Of a DNA stretch of 64,000 bases, positions 36,748 through 47,966 are shown one piece after another. The notes under the pieces were generated by a model, which did no database searches, was not told the DNA's origin, and was given only the letters and a program-made list of their open reading frames with translations. Positions within the stretch are counted from its first letter, which is position 1; each line of letters begins with the position of its first letter. The translations under genes and the position numbers were made by a program. The DNA is from Roseateles sp. DAIF2 (GTDB lineage Bacteria; Pseudomonadota; Gammaproteobacteria; Burkholderiales; Burkholderiaceae_C). The stretch spans positions 4,340,001-4,404,000 of the forward strand of contig NZ_CP049919.1 in the NCBI RefSeq assembly GCF_015624425.1, read 5' to 3'.

Positions 36748-37185
36748 ATGCGCATCACCGGCCAATGCCATTGCGGCGCGATCGCCTTCAGCGCCGAGGA
36801 TATCGATCCGACGCGGGTGCTGGTCTGCCATTGCGCGGACTGCCAGGTCCTGTCCGGCGCACCCCTGCGGGCCGTGCTGGCGGTGCCCGCGGCGCAGGTC
36901 CGCCTGAGCGGGCGCCTCGCGCCGAAGGAGTACGTGAAAGTCGCCGCCAGCGGCCGGCGGCGCAGCCAGGCCTTCTGCCCCGAATGCGGCACCCAGCTCT
37001 ACGGCAGCGAGCCCGAGGGCGAGGCCAAGCAGACGCTCAACTTCCGGCTCGGCTGCATCAACGAGCGCGCGCAGCTGCGCCCCACGGTGCAGCTGTGGGG
37101 CAGCTCGGCGATGCCCTGGCTCGCCGAGCTGGCAGACATACCATTGCACGCGGAGGGGCTGAGCAGCCCCCTGCTGGAACGCTGA
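36748..37185 (+). CDS. GFA-family (glutathione-dependent formaldehyde-activating-like) protein
   Basis: A 145-aa zinc-binding protein of the GFA/CENP-V fold. The metal cysteines are in QCHCGAI (7-13), CHCADCQ (about 28-34) and FCPECGTQLY (about 76-85). Most bacterial members have no proven formaldehyde activity. The ATG at 36748 has AGGAG at about 9 nt. It converges on mmsB with only 4 bp between the stops. Confidence 0.9.
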   Translation: MRITGQCHCGAIAFSAEDIDPTRVLVCHCADCQVLSGAPLRAVLAVPAAQVRLSGRLAPKEYVKVAASGRRRSQAFCPECGTQLYGSEPEGEAKQTLNFRLGCINERAQLRPTVQLWGSSAMPWLAELADIPLHAEGLSSPLLER

Positions 37186-37189
37186 AGAA

Positions 37190-38122
37190 TCAGCCTAGCG
37201 GCGGCTTCGCGATCACCTGCACCACGCTGGAAAAATCCAGCGCGCCGCGCCCGGCCTGGCTGTTGATCGCATAGAGATTGCGCGCCAGCTCGCCCAGCGG
37301 CACCGCGGCGCCGCTGCCCAGCGCCGCCTCCACCGCCAGGCCCAGGTCCTTCAGCATCAGGTCGTTGCCGAAGCCGCCGCTGTAGCCGCGCGAGGCCGGC
37401 GCGTTCGGCAGCACGCCGGGCCAGGGATTGCAGACCTCGGTGGCCCAGCTGCGGCCGGTGCTGACCGCCATCATCTGCGACAGCGCCTGCGCGTCCAGCC
37501 CATGGGCCACGCCCAGCGCCAGGGCCTCGCCGGTGACGGCCATGATCACGCCCAGGGCCATGTTGTTGCACAGCTTGGCCACCTGGCCGGCCCCCGCCTC
37601 GCCCATGTGGAAGATGTTCTTGCCCATCGCCTGCAGCACCGGCCGCGCGCGTTCCAGCGCCTCGGCCGCGCCGCCGACGATGAAGGTGAGGGTGCCGGCC
37701 GCCGCGCCGGCGGTGCCGCCCGAGACCGGCGCATCGATCATCGCCAGGCCACGCGCCGCGGCCGCCCGCGCCACGCGCTGGGCCGCCGCCGGCGCGATGG
37801 TGCTGCAGTCGATCACCAGGGCGCCGGTCGCCAGCCGTGCCAGCAGGCCCTCATCCGCTTCCCCCTCCCCGCCCAGATAGAGCCGCTCGACATGCCGGCT
37901 GGCCGGCAGCATCGAGATCACGACCGCCGCGCCTTCCGCGGCCGCGGCGGCCGAGGGCGCGATCGTCACGCCGGCCTCGCGGGCCTTGCCCAGCGCCGCC
38001 TCGCTGAGATCAAAGGCGCTGACGGCAAAGCCGCCGCGCACCAGATTGGCCGCCATCGGGCCGCCCATATGGCCCAGGCCGATGAAGGCGATGTGACTGT
38101 TGTTGCTCATGCTCAAGCTCAT
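37190..38122 (-). CDS. mmsB: 3-hydroxyisobutyrate dehydrogenase
   Basis: A 310-aa NAD(P)-dependent beta-hydroxyacid dehydrogenase. The dinucleotide motif is FIGLGHMGGPMAANL (about 13-27), the substrate motif DAPVSGGTAGA is near 130, and the catalytic Lys in AGAGQVAKLCNNM is near 182. It oxidises 3-hydroxyisobutyrate to methylmalonate semialdehyde in valine breakdown. ATG at 38122 or 38110 are both possible. It is the last gene of the operon led by mmsA. Confidence 0.94.
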   Translation of the reverse strand: MSLSMSNNSHIAFIGLGHMGGPMAANLVRGGFAVSAFDLSEAALGKAREAGVTIAPSAAAAAEGAAVVISMLPASRHVERLYLGGEGEADEGLLARLATGALVIDCSTIAPAAAQRVARAAAARGLAMIDAPVSGGTAGAAAGTLTFIVGGAAEALERARPVLQAMGKNIFHMGEAGAGQVAKLCNNMALGVIMAVTGEALALGVAHGLDAQALSQMMAVSTGRSWATEVCNPWPGVLPNAPASRGYSGGFGNDLMLKDLGLAVEAALGSGAAVPLGELARNLYAINSQAGRGALDFSSVVQVIAKPPLG

Positions 38123-38137
38123 GTTCTCGGGTCTCCT

Positions 38138-39271
38138 TCAGTTCAGATCGGCCAGCGGATGCGGCCCCTCGAAGCGCGGCTGCAGGAAGGCGTCCACCAG
38201 GGACTCGGCCCCCGCCTCCTCATCATCCGCGATCGCCGCCGGCTGCCAGCGCGGCGCCTTGTCCTTGTCGATCAGCAGCGCACGCACGCCCTCGGCGAAG
38301 TCCGGCTGCACGCAGCAGCCGACCGAGGCCTGGTACTCGAGCCGGAACACCTCGGCCAGCGAGGCCTGCTTCAGCCGCCGCTGCAGCGCCAGCGCCAGCG
38401 CGGCCGAGCTGGGCGAGCCCTGCTGGAAGGTCCGGCCGGCCTGGGCCAGCCAGGGATCCTCGTCCGCCGCCAGCGCGCGCAGGCGCGGCGCCAGCGTGGC
38501 CAGGCCCTGGTGCGGGCCGATCAGCGCGTCGATGCGCTCGCGATGCCGGCGCAGCGGCGACTCGGGCAGCACCGGCGCGGGCAGCGCGCGCAGCAGCTCG
38601 TCCAGCCGCTCGGCATCGGCCCCGCGCGCGCCGGCCCAGCGCGTCGCGGCAATCGCCTCCAGCAGCGCGCCCTGGTCCTCGGCGCGCGCCGCATGGTCGG
38701 CCAGGCCGGCCCACAGCGCATCGGCCGCGTTCAGCGGCGCGCCGGTCAGCGCCAGGAACAGGCCGCAGCGCCCCGGCAGGCGCGGCAGGAACCAGCTGCC
38801 CCCGACGTCCGGGTACAGGCCCAGGGTGATCTCCGGCATCGCCAGCCGGCTGCGCGGCGTGACCACGCGGTGCGAGGCGCCGGCCATCAGGCCGATGCCG
38901 CCACCCATCACGATGCCATGGCCCCAGCACAGCAGCGGCTTCGGGTAGCGATGGATCAGGAAGTCCAGCCGGTACTCACGCTCGAAGAAGGCGGCCGCCT
39001 CGGCCGGCACCTGGCCCGCACCAGCGGCGCGCATCGCACGGTACAGGCCCACCACATCGCCACCGGCGCAGAAGGCTTTTTCGCTGTTGCCGTCGAGCAC
39101 CACACCGGCGATCTGCGGATCGGCGGCCCAGCTGCGCAACTGCGCATCCAGCGCATCGACCATCTCCAGGGTCAGCGCGTTCAGGCTGGCCGGCGCGTTC
39201 AGGCTCGCATGGCCGAAGCGGTGACCGGAAGCGGTGAGCAGGGTGCGGAAGAGAACGGGAGCATCAGACAT
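38138..39271 (-). CDS. 3-hydroxyisobutyryl-CoA hydrolase
   Basis: A 377-aa crotonase-fold enzyme of the HIBCH type, longer than ordinary hydratases. It shows KAFCAGGDVVGLY (about 65-77), WGHGIVMGGGIGLMAGASHR (about 114-133) and PEITLGLYPDVGGSWFLPRL (about 143-162), the latter diagnostic of hydrolases. It releases free 3-hydroxyisobutyrate, the substrate of MmsB encoded 15 bp downstream. ATG at 39271. Confidence 0.93.
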   Translation of the reverse strand: MSDAPVLFRTLLTASGHRFGHASLNAPASLNALTLEMVDALDAQLRSWAADPQIAGVVLDGNSEKAFCAGGDVVGLYRAMRAAGAGQVPAEAAAFFEREYRLDFLIHRYPKPLLCWGHGIVMGGGIGLMAGASHRVVTPRSRLAMPEITLGLYPDVGGSWFLPRLPGRCGLFLALTGAPLNAADALWAGLADHAARAEDQGALLEAIAATRWAGARGADAERLDELLRALPAPVLPESPLRRHRERIDALIGPHQGLATLAPRLRALAADEDPWLAQAGRTFQQGSPSSAALALALQRRLKQASLAEVFRLEYQASVGCCVQPDFAEGVRALLIDKDKAPRWQPAAIADDEEAGAESLVDAFLQPRFEGPHPLADLN

Positions 39272-39280
39272 CTTGCCCCC

Positions 39281-40069
39281 TCAGCCGTTACGCCACTGGG
39301 GACTGCGCTTGCCGAGAAAGGCCTGCACGCCCTCGCGCTGATCCTCGGTGTCGAACAGCGCGATGAAAGCCTCGCGTTCCGCCGCCAGCTGCTGCTGCGG
39401 CGAGGCGTGGCGCGCGCCCTGGATCAGCTTCTTGCAGGCGGCCACGCTGCTGGGGCTCTGCCGGCCGACCTGCTCGGCCAGCTGCAGCGCGCGCGCCAGG
39501 CCCTGGCCCTTGGGCGCCAGTTCGTCGACCAGGCCGATGCGCAGCGCGGTCTCGGCATCGACGCGCTCGCCCAGCAGCACCAGGCGCTTGGCCCAGCTCT
39601 CGCCGACGGTCCAGGCCAGCCATTGCGTGCCGCCAGCGCAGGGCAGCAGGCCCACGGCGGCCTCGGGCAGGGCCATCACCGCATGGCTCTCGGCCACGCG
39701 CAGATCGCAGGCCAGCGCACATTCCAGCCCGCCGCCCATCGCATAGCCGTTGATCGCCGCGATGCTGAGGCCGCGGAAGCCCGCCAGCGCCTCGAAGGCC
39801 GCGCCGAAGCGCCGCGCCATCGTCGCGGCGCGGCCCTTGTCGCCGTCGGCAAACAGCTTCAGGTCGGCACCGGCGCTGAAGAACTTCTCGCCGCCGCCGG
39901 TGATCACCAGGGCGTAGACATCGCGCCGGGCATTCAGCTCACCCACCAGGCGCTCCAGCGCGGCCAGGCTGTCGGCGGTCCAGGTATGGGCCGGCGGGTT
40001 GTCCAGGGTCAGGATCGCGGTGTGGCCGCGCAGCTCCAGCGCGAGGCCGGTGTAGTCGGAGTTGTTCAT
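39281..40069 (-). CDS. Enoyl-CoA hydratase of valine degradation
   Basis: A 262-aa crotonase with FSAGADLKLF (about 64-73), GYAMGGGLECALACDLRVAE (about 107-126) and PEAAVGLLPCAGGTQW (about 134-149), including the two glutamates expected of a hydratase (GLEC and LPEA). In context it hydrates methacrylyl-CoA to 3-hydroxyisobutyryl-CoA. It lies between the dehydrogenase and the CoA hydrolase in the mms operon. Confidence 0.92.
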   Translation of the reverse strand: MNNSDYTGLALELRGHTAILTLDNPPAHTWTADSLAALERLVGELNARRDVYALVITGGGEKFFSAGADLKLFADGDKGRAATMARRFGAAFEALAGFRGLSIAAINGYAMGGGLECALACDLRVAESHAVMALPEAAVGLLPCAGGTQWLAWTVGESWAKRLVLLGERVDAETALRIGLVDELAPKGQGLARALQLAEQVGRQSPSSVAACKKLIQGARHASPQQQLAAEREAFIALFDTEDQREGVQAFLGKRSPQWRNG

Positions 40070-40098
40070 GGGTGTAGAGAGAAGGAAGAAAGATGGGT

Positions 40099-41259
40099 TC
40101 AGCGGATCGCGTCGGCCGCATCGGCCTGTAGCAGGCGCCGCGAGACGATCACGCGCATGATTTCGTTGCTGCCTTCGAGGATCTGGTGCACGCGCGTGTC
40201 GCGCACCAGCCGCTCCAGCGGGAACTCGTTCAGATAGCCATAGCCGCCATGCAGCTGCAGCGCCTCGTTGCAGACCGAGAAGCCGGCGTCGGTCGCGAAG
40301 CGCTTGGCCATCGCGCAGTAGGTGCTGGCCTCGGGATGGCCGGCGTCGAGCTTGGCGGCGGCCAGGCGCACCATCTGGCGCGCGGCCACCAGCTCGGTGG
40401 CCATGTCGGCCAGGCGGAACTGCAAGGCCTGCAGATTGGCCAGCGCGCGGCCGAACTGCTCGCGCTCATGCAGGTAGCGGCGCGCCGCATCCAGCGCGCC
40501 CTGGGCCGCGCCGACCGAGCAGGCCGCGATATTGATGCGCCCGCCGTCCAGGCCCTTCATCGCGAACTTGAAGCCCTGGCCCTCCTCGCCCAGCAGGCCC
40601 TCGGCCTCGACGCGCACGCCGTCGAAGGCGATGGTGCGCGTGGGCTGGCTGTTCCAGCCCATCTTGTGCTCCTTCTTGCCATAGACGATGCCCGGCGCAT
40701 CGGCCGGCACCACGAAGGCCGAGATGCCCGCCGGCCCCGCGCCGCCGGTGCGCGCCATCAGGACCAGCACATCGGTGGCGCCGGCGCCGGAGATGAAGGC
40801 CTTGCCGCCATGGATGATCCAATGCGCGCCGTCCCATTCGGCGCGCGTCTTCAGCGCGCCGGCGTCGGAGCCGGCGCCGGGCTCGGTCAGGCAGTAGGAC
40901 GCGAGCTTGCGGCCGCTGGCCAGGTCGGCGCCCCAGCGCTCGCAGGCCGCGTCGCTGCCCCAGGTGCCCAGCATCCAGGCCGCCATGTTGTGGATGGTGA
41001 TGAAGGCGGTGGTCGACGGGTCGGCCGCGGCCAGCTCCTCGAACACCACCGCCGCGTCTAGCCGCGGCAGCGCCAGGCCGCCGATGCGCTCGGGCGCATA
41101 GAGCCCGCAAAAGCCCAGCTCGCCCGCCGCGCGGATGGCCTGGCGCGGGAAGGTCTGCTCGCGGTCCCATTGCGCGGCGAACGGCGCCAGCTCGCTGTGC
41201 GCAAAGGCACGTGCCGCGTCGGCGAAGGCGCGCTGCTGCTCGTTCAGCTCGAAGTCCAT
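40099..41259 (-). CDS. Acyl-CoA dehydrogenase (isobutyryl-CoA dehydrogenase by context)
   Basis: A 386-aa standard acyl-CoA dehydrogenase. FAD motif YCLTEPGAGSDAGALKT is at about 122-138, WIIHGGKAFISGAG near 147, GGYGYLNEFPLERLVRDTRV near 339, and the catalytic Glu in ILEGSNEIMR near 364. It should make methacrylyl-CoA from isobutyryl-CoA. Its place directly after mmsA supports this. ATG at 41259 is the family N-terminus (MDFELNEQQRAFAD). Confidence 0.92.
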   Translation of the reverse strand: MDFELNEQQRAFADAARAFAHSELAPFAAQWDREQTFPRQAIRAAGELGFCGLYAPERIGGLALPRLDAAVVFEELAAADPSTTAFITIHNMAAWMLGTWGSDAACERWGADLASGRKLASYCLTEPGAGSDAGALKTRAEWDGAHWIIHGGKAFISGAGATDVLVLMARTGGAGPAGISAFVVPADAPGIVYGKKEHKMGWNSQPTRTIAFDGVRVEAEGLLGEEGQGFKFAMKGLDGGRINIAACSVGAAQGALDAARRYLHEREQFGRALANLQALQFRLADMATELVAARQMVRLAAAKLDAGHPEASTYCAMAKRFATDAGFSVCNEALQLHGGYGYLNEFPLERLVRDTRVHQILEGSNEIMRVIVSRRLLQADAADAIR

Positions 41260-41274
41260 CGCTCGCGCCCGGCC

Positions 41275-42786
41275 TTACTTGAGCGTGATCGTCGTATTGA
41301 CGCCGGAGGTCACCGCGTCGTCATCGAACCAGCGCGCCGTGATCGTCTTGGTCTGGGTGTAGAACATGATCACCTGCTTGCCGTAGGGCCCCAGGTCGCC
41401 CAGCTTGGAGGCGCGCGAGCCGGTGAAGGAGAACAGCGGCACCGGCACCGGGATCGGCACATTGATGCCGACCTGGCCGACGTCGATCTCCTCCTCGAAG
41501 CGGCGCGCCGCGGCGCCGGACTGGGTGAAGATCGCCGTGCCGTTGCCGTTCGGATTGGCGTTGATCAGCGCGATCGCCTCGTCCAGGGTCTCGGCCTCGA
41601 CGATCACCAGCACCGGGCCGAACACCTCCTGCTCGTAGATCACCATGCCGGGTTTGACGCCGCTGAAGATGGTCGGGCCGACGAAGTTGCCGTCTTTCAA
41701 GGCGCCGTGCAGCGGCGGCAGGCGGCCGTCCAGCTCCAGCCGGGCGCCCTCGGCCACGCCGCGCGCGATCAGGGCCTCGACCCGCTCCTTGGCCGCGCAG
41801 GAGATCAGCGGGCCGACATCGGTCGTCGCCGAGTCGCCGGCACCGACGGCCAGGCGCTTGGCGCGCTCGACCAGCTCCGGCACCCAGGCGCGCGCCGCGC
41901 CGACCAGCACCGCCACCGACAGCGCCATGCAGCGCTGGCCCGCGGCGCCGAAGGCCGCGCCGGCCAGCGCGTTGAGCGTCTGCTCCTTGTGCGCATCGGG
42001 CAGCACGATGGCATGGTTCTTCGCGCCCATCATGCATTGAACCCGCTTGCCGGCCAGGCTGGCGCGCTGGTAGACATGGGTGCCGACCCTGGTCGAGCCG
42101 ACGAAGGAGATCGCCTTGATGTCCGGGTGGTCGCAGATCGCGTTGACCACCGCCTCGCCGCCATGCACGACGTTCAGCACGCCCGGCGGCACGCCGGCCT
42201 CCAGCGCCAGCTCGACCAGGCGCATCGTCACCAGCGGGTCCTGCTCGGAGGGCTTCAGCACGAAGGTGTTGCCGCTGGCGATCGCCATGGGGAACATCCA
42301 CAGCGGGATCATCGCGGGGAAGTTGAAGGGCGTGATGCCGGCGCAGACGCCCAGCGGCTGCAGCAGGGTGTAGGTGTCGACCCCGCCGGCCACGTTGTGT
42401 GCGCGCTCGCCCATCTGCAGGCTGCCGATATTGGCCGCATGCTCGACCACCTCCAGCCCGCGGAACACATCGCCCTCGGCATCGGCCAGGGTCTTGCCCT
42501 GCTCGGCGGTCAGGGTCGCGGCCAGCGACTTGAGGTTGTCGCGGATCAGCTGCTGGTACTTCAGGAAGATGCGCGCGCGCTGGCCGATCGGCGTCTTGCG
42601 CCAGGTCTTGAAGGCGGCCTGGGCCGCGGCCACCGCGGCCGCCACCTCGTCCGGCGTGGCCATCGGCACGCGCGCCAGGCGCTGCTGGGTGGCCGGGTTG
42701 ATCACCTCGCGCCACTCGCTGCTGCGCGATTGCACGAACTCGCCATTGATCAGCAAGGGCACCTGGGGCAGGACATCGCGGCTCAT
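41275..42786 (-). CDS. mmsA: Methylmalonate-semialdehyde dehydrogenase (CoA-acylating)
   Basis: A 503-aa aldehyde dehydrogenase. The motif [20 protein letters not shown] (about 149-168) is diagnostic for MmsA. The catalytic Cys is in [11 protein letters not shown] near 285 and NAD-site GSTRVG near 228. It converts methylmalonate semialdehyde to propionyl-CoA, the entry molecule for the methylcitrate operon at 56-62 kb. First gene of a five-gene valine operon. The start at 42786 faces the divergent ScfR-type regulator. Confidence 0.95.
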   Translation of the reverse strand: MSRDVLPQVPLLINGEFVQSRSSEWREVINPATQQRLARVPMATPDEVAAAVAAAQAAFKTWRKTPIGQRARIFLKYQQLIRDNLKSLAATLTAEQGKTLADAEGDVFRGLEVVEHAANIGSLQMGERAHNVAGGVDTYTLLQPLGVCAGITPFNFPAMIPLWMFPMAIASGNTFVLKPSEQDPLVTMRLVELALEAGVPPGVLNVVHGGEAVVNAICDHPDIKAISFVGSTRVGTHVYQRASLAGKRVQCMMGAKNHAIVLPDAHKEQTLNALAGAAFGAAGQRCMALSVAVLVGAARAWVPELVERAKRLAVGAGDSATTDVGPLISCAAKERVEALIARGVAEGARLELDGRLPPLHGALKDGNFVGPTIFSGVKPGMVIYEQEVFGPVLVIVEAETLDEAIALINANPNGNGTAIFTQSGAAARRFEEEIDVGQVGINVPIPVPVPLFSFTGSRASKLGDLGPYGKQVIMFYTQTKTITARWFDDDAVTSGVNTTITLK

Positions 42787-42879
42787 CGTTTTCGTCTCCT
42801 GGACGGCTGGTTTGATTTCACACAGAATCTATCCACACGCTTCACATCACTCAACAAGTGCTTGATGTGAAAAGGAAAA

Positions 42880-42899
42880 CTTGCAAATCACTTCGCAAA
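42880..42899. promoter_or_regulatory. ScfR-type operator between mmsA and its regulator
   Basis: CTTGCAAA (42880-42887), a 4-bp spacer, then TTCGCAAA (42892-42899). This matches, at 7 of 8 positions in each half, the TTTGCAAA-N4-TTTGCAAA arrangement that I recall for PccR of Rhodobacter sphaeroides. A weaker pair, TCTGCGAA-N1-TTTGTGAA (42912-42928), overlaps the regulator's likely GTG start. The site lies about 95 bp upstream of mmsA. Confidence 0.75.
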
Positions 42900-42923
42900 C
42901 AATCGGTGAAATCTGCGAACTTT

Positions 42924-44420
42924 GTGAATCCCAAGGCGGAGCCCGGCGGCCGCAAGCTGTTCGTCGGCCCGCGCCTGCGGCGCCTGCGCGAGCAGCAGGG
43001 CTGGAACCAGAGCCAGCTGGCGGCGCGGCTGGCGCTGTCGCTCAGCTATGTCTCGCAGATCGAGACCAACCAGCGGCCGGTGACCGCCGGCGTGCTGCTG
43101 AAACTGGCCGAGGTGTTCGGCGGCGATGTGGCGCAGTTCTCCGAGGAGCAGGACAAGCGCCTGCTCGGCGAGCTGGACGCCGCGCTGCACGACCGCACCC
43201 TGGCCCATGAGCCCCTGCCCGCGGCTCAGCTGGCGCGCATCGTCGAGCAGGCGCCCGAGCTGGCCGAGGCCTATCTGGCGCTCTACCAGCGGCATCAGCG
43301 CCTGCAGGACGAGCATGCCCAGCTGATCGACCGCTTCTATGGCGAGCAGGGCGCTGACCCGGCCGGCGCACGCGCCTGGAGCGCCGCGCCGCTGCCGCAT
43401 GAGGAGGTGCGCGACTTCTTCAACCGGCGCAACAACCACCTGGACGGCCTGGACCGCCTGGCCGAGGCGCTGGCGCAAGACCTGACCCTCGGCCCGAACC
43501 AGCGCGCGGCGCCGCTGCGCGAGGCCCTGCTGCAGCGCTGCGGCGTCACGGTCGAGGTGCAGGAGGGAGGCGACGCGGCCGACGACGAGGGCGCGGGCCT
43601 GCTGCGCCACTACGACGCGCGGCGCCGGCGCCTGCTGCTGCCGGCGCACCTGACCGACGCCCAGCAGGCCTTCCAGCTCGCCACCCAGTACGCGCTGCTG
43701 GCCGCGGCCGAGGCGATCGCCGCCGAGGTGCGCGAGGCCGGTTTCTCCGACGAGGCCACCCGCGCGCTGGCGCGCCAGGGCCTAGCGCATTACTTCGCCG
43801 GCGCGGTGCTGCTGCCCTACGGTCCCTTCCTGGCCGCCGCGCGCGGCTGCCGCTACGACATCGAGCTGCTGCAGCAGCGCTTCCAGGTCGGCTTCGAGAC
43901 CGTCTGCCACCGCCTGTCGACCCTGCAGCGCGCCGGCGCGCGCGGCGTGCCCTTCTATTTCGTGCGGGTCGACCAGGCCGGCAACATTTCCAAGCGCCAG
44001 AGCGCGACCGCCTTCCACTTCGCCCGCCATGGCGGCGCCTGCCCGCTGTGGAATGTGCACGAGGCCTTCGCCCAGCCGGGCCGCATCCTGAGCCAGGTGG
44101 CCGAGATGCCGGACGGCAGCCGCTTCTTCGGCATCGCCCGCACCATCGAGCGCCATGGCGGCGGCGGCTACCGCGCGCAGCGCAAGCATTTCGCGATCGG
44201 CCTGGGCTGCGAGCTGAGTCATGCGCATGAGCTGGTCTATGCCGACGGCCTGGCGCTGCGCGGCGCGGCGCAGGCGGTGCCCTCGGTGCCGATCGGCCCC
44301 GGCTGCCGGGTCTGCCCGCGCGAGCGCTGCGTGCAGCGCGCCTTCCCGCCGGCGGGCAAGCCGCTGCTGGCGGACAGCGACCGCGAGTCGCTGGTGTCGT
44401 ACCGTTTCAACAGCGCCTGA
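42924..44420 (+). CDS. ScfR-family XRE-type regulator of the valine/propionyl-CoA operon
   Basis: A protein of about 498 aa. XRE helix-turn-helix (about 17-72; GWNQSQLAARLALSLSYVSQIE), a degenerate IrrE/ImmA-like domain (GLAHYFAGAVLLPYGPFLAAA, no HExxH) and the DUF2083 C-terminal domain. The latter carries VCHRLSTLQR, RQSATAFHF and a Cys cluster GCRVCPRERC. This is the short-chain fatty acyl-CoA regulator architecture (RamB, PrpR of mycobacteria, PccR/MccR). GTG 42924 is preferred because upstream starts would put the operators inside the gene; there is no ribosome site. Probably senses an acyl-CoA and controls mmsA and itself. Confidence 0.88.
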   Translation: MNPKAEPGGRKLFVGPRLRRLREQQGWNQSQLAARLALSLSYVSQIETNQRPVTAGVLLKLAEVFGGDVAQFSEEQDKRLLGELDAALHDRTLAHEPLPAAQLARIVEQAPELAEAYLALYQRHQRLQDEHAQLIDRFYGEQGADPAGARAWSAAPLPHEEVRDFFNRRNNHLDGLDRLAEALAQDLTLGPNQRAAPLREALLQRCGVTVEVQEGGDAADDEGAGLLRHYDARRRRLLLPAHLTDAQQAFQLATQYALLAAAEAIAAEVREAGFSDEATRALARQGLAHYFAGAVLLPYGPFLAAARGCRYDIELLQQRFQVGFETVCHRLSTLQRAGARGVPFYFVRVDQAGNISKRQSATAFHFARHGGACPLWNVHEAFAQPGRILSQVAEMPDGSRFFGIARTIERHGGGGYRAQRKHFAIGLGCELSHAHELVYADGLALRGAAQAVPSVPIGPGCRVCPRERCVQRAFPPAGKPLLADSDRESLVSYRFNSA

Positions 44421-44473
44421 AGCATCCGCCCCGCCGCTTGAGCCGGCCGGGGCCTGATGGCAGGATGCGGCCG

Positions 44474-44920
44474 GTGACGAACAAGACCACCCCGGCGCAG
44501 CAGCTGCGCGACCTGGCCCGGCTGCGCCGCGTGCGCGACCGCATCGACCGCGACTACGCGCAGCCGCTGGACGTCGAGGCGCTGGCGCGCGGCGCGGCGA
44601 TGTCGGCCGGGCATCTGAGCCGGCAGTTCCGCCAGGCCTATGGCGAATCGCCCTATTCCTATCTGATGACGCGGCGCATCGAACGCGCGATGGCCCTGCT
44701 GCGGCGCGGCGACCTGAGCGTCACCGAGGTCTGCTTCGAGGTCGGCTGCGCCTCGCTGGGCACCTTCAGCACCCGCTTCACCGAGCTGGTCGGCATGTCG
44801 CCCAGCGCCTTCCGCAGCCAGGCCGTAGAGCAGCAGACGGCGGGCCTGCCCTCCTGCGTCGCCAAGCAGGTGACGCGACCGATCAGGAATCGAGAAGCGC
44901 CCGACGAAGCGGCCTCCTAG
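44474..44920 (+). CDS. AraC-family transcriptional regulator (DNA-binding domain only)
   Basis: A 148-aa protein made of a single AraC/XylS DNA-binding domain. It has two helix-turn-helix units (about 37-80 with MSAGHLSRQFRQAYGESPYSY, and 85-130 with VCFEVGCASLGTFSTRFTELVG). There is no ligand-sensing domain. GTG at 44474 has AGGA at 8 nt; ATG at 44465 is possible. It probably regulates the VOC and UvrA2-like genes that follow on the same strand. Confidence 0.85.
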   Translation: MTNKTTPAQQLRDLARLRRVRDRIDRDYAQPLDVEALARGAAMSAGHLSRQFRQAYGESPYSYLMTRRIERAMALLRRGDLSVTEVCFEVGCASLGTFSTRFTELVGMSPSAFRSQAVEQQTAGLPSCVAKQVTRPIRNREAPDEAAS

Positions 44921-44958
44921 ACTGGCGCCACCAACCCACCACCTCCAAGGAGAACCCC

Positions 44959-45372
44959 ATGGACATCCGCATCCACTCGAGCTTCCTGCCGCACAACGAC
45001 GCCGCCGCGGCGCTGGCCTTCTACCGCGACCTGCTGGACTTCGAGGTCCGCCAGCAGGTGGAGTACGGCGGCAATTGCTGGATCACGGTCGGCCCCAAGG
45101 GCCAGCCCGGCACCTCGATCGTGCTGTATCCGCCCGCCGCCACGCCCGGTCTGACCGAGGACGAGCGCCGCAGCATCGCCGAGATGATGGCCAAGGGCAG
45201 CTACGCGATGATCCTGCTGGCCACGCCGGACCTGGACGCCACCTTCGAGCGCCTGCAGGCCAGCGATGCCGAGATCGTGCAGGAGCCGACCGAGCAACCC
45301 TATGGCGTGCGCGACTGCGGCGTGCGCGACCCGGCCGGCAACATGATCCGCATCCAGCAGCAGAAGGCCTGA
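44959..45372 (+). CDS. VOC-family (glyoxalase/bleomycin-resistance fold) protein
   Basis: A 137-aa protein with one vicinal-oxygen-chelate domain pair. It shows ALAFYRDLLDFEVRQQVEYG (about 18-37), ITVGPKGQPGTSIVLYPP in the middle and YGVRDCGVRDPAGNMIRI at the end. It could bind or modify a small toxic molecule. The ATG at 44959 has AGGAG at 7-8 nt. It is flanked by AraC and UvrA2-like genes, which suggests a small-molecule response cassette. Confidence 0.88.
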   Translation: MDIRIHSSFLPHNDAAAALAFYRDLLDFEVRQQVEYGGNCWITVGPKGQPGTSIVLYPPAATPGLTEDERRSIAEMMAKGSYAMILLATPDLDATFERLQASDAEIVQEPTEQPYGVRDCGVRDPAGNMIRIQQQKA

Positions 45373-45403
45373 GGCCACCAGCCCCCAGGGAGCCCCCAGC
45401 AGC

Positions 45404-47812
<2,409 letters not shown>

Positions 47813-47966
47813 GCGCGACGCGCCCGGCCGGCCCCCATGTCGGGTCCGGCCGCGCGTTTGCGTTTCATAGGACAGGCGCGCCCATGTCCGGGCCCGCCCG
47901 TCCCGCGCGGGTCCGCCGTCGGCCGGCGGGGCGGCCTCGTCATGACGGCTGCTCAGGGAGTCGGTC

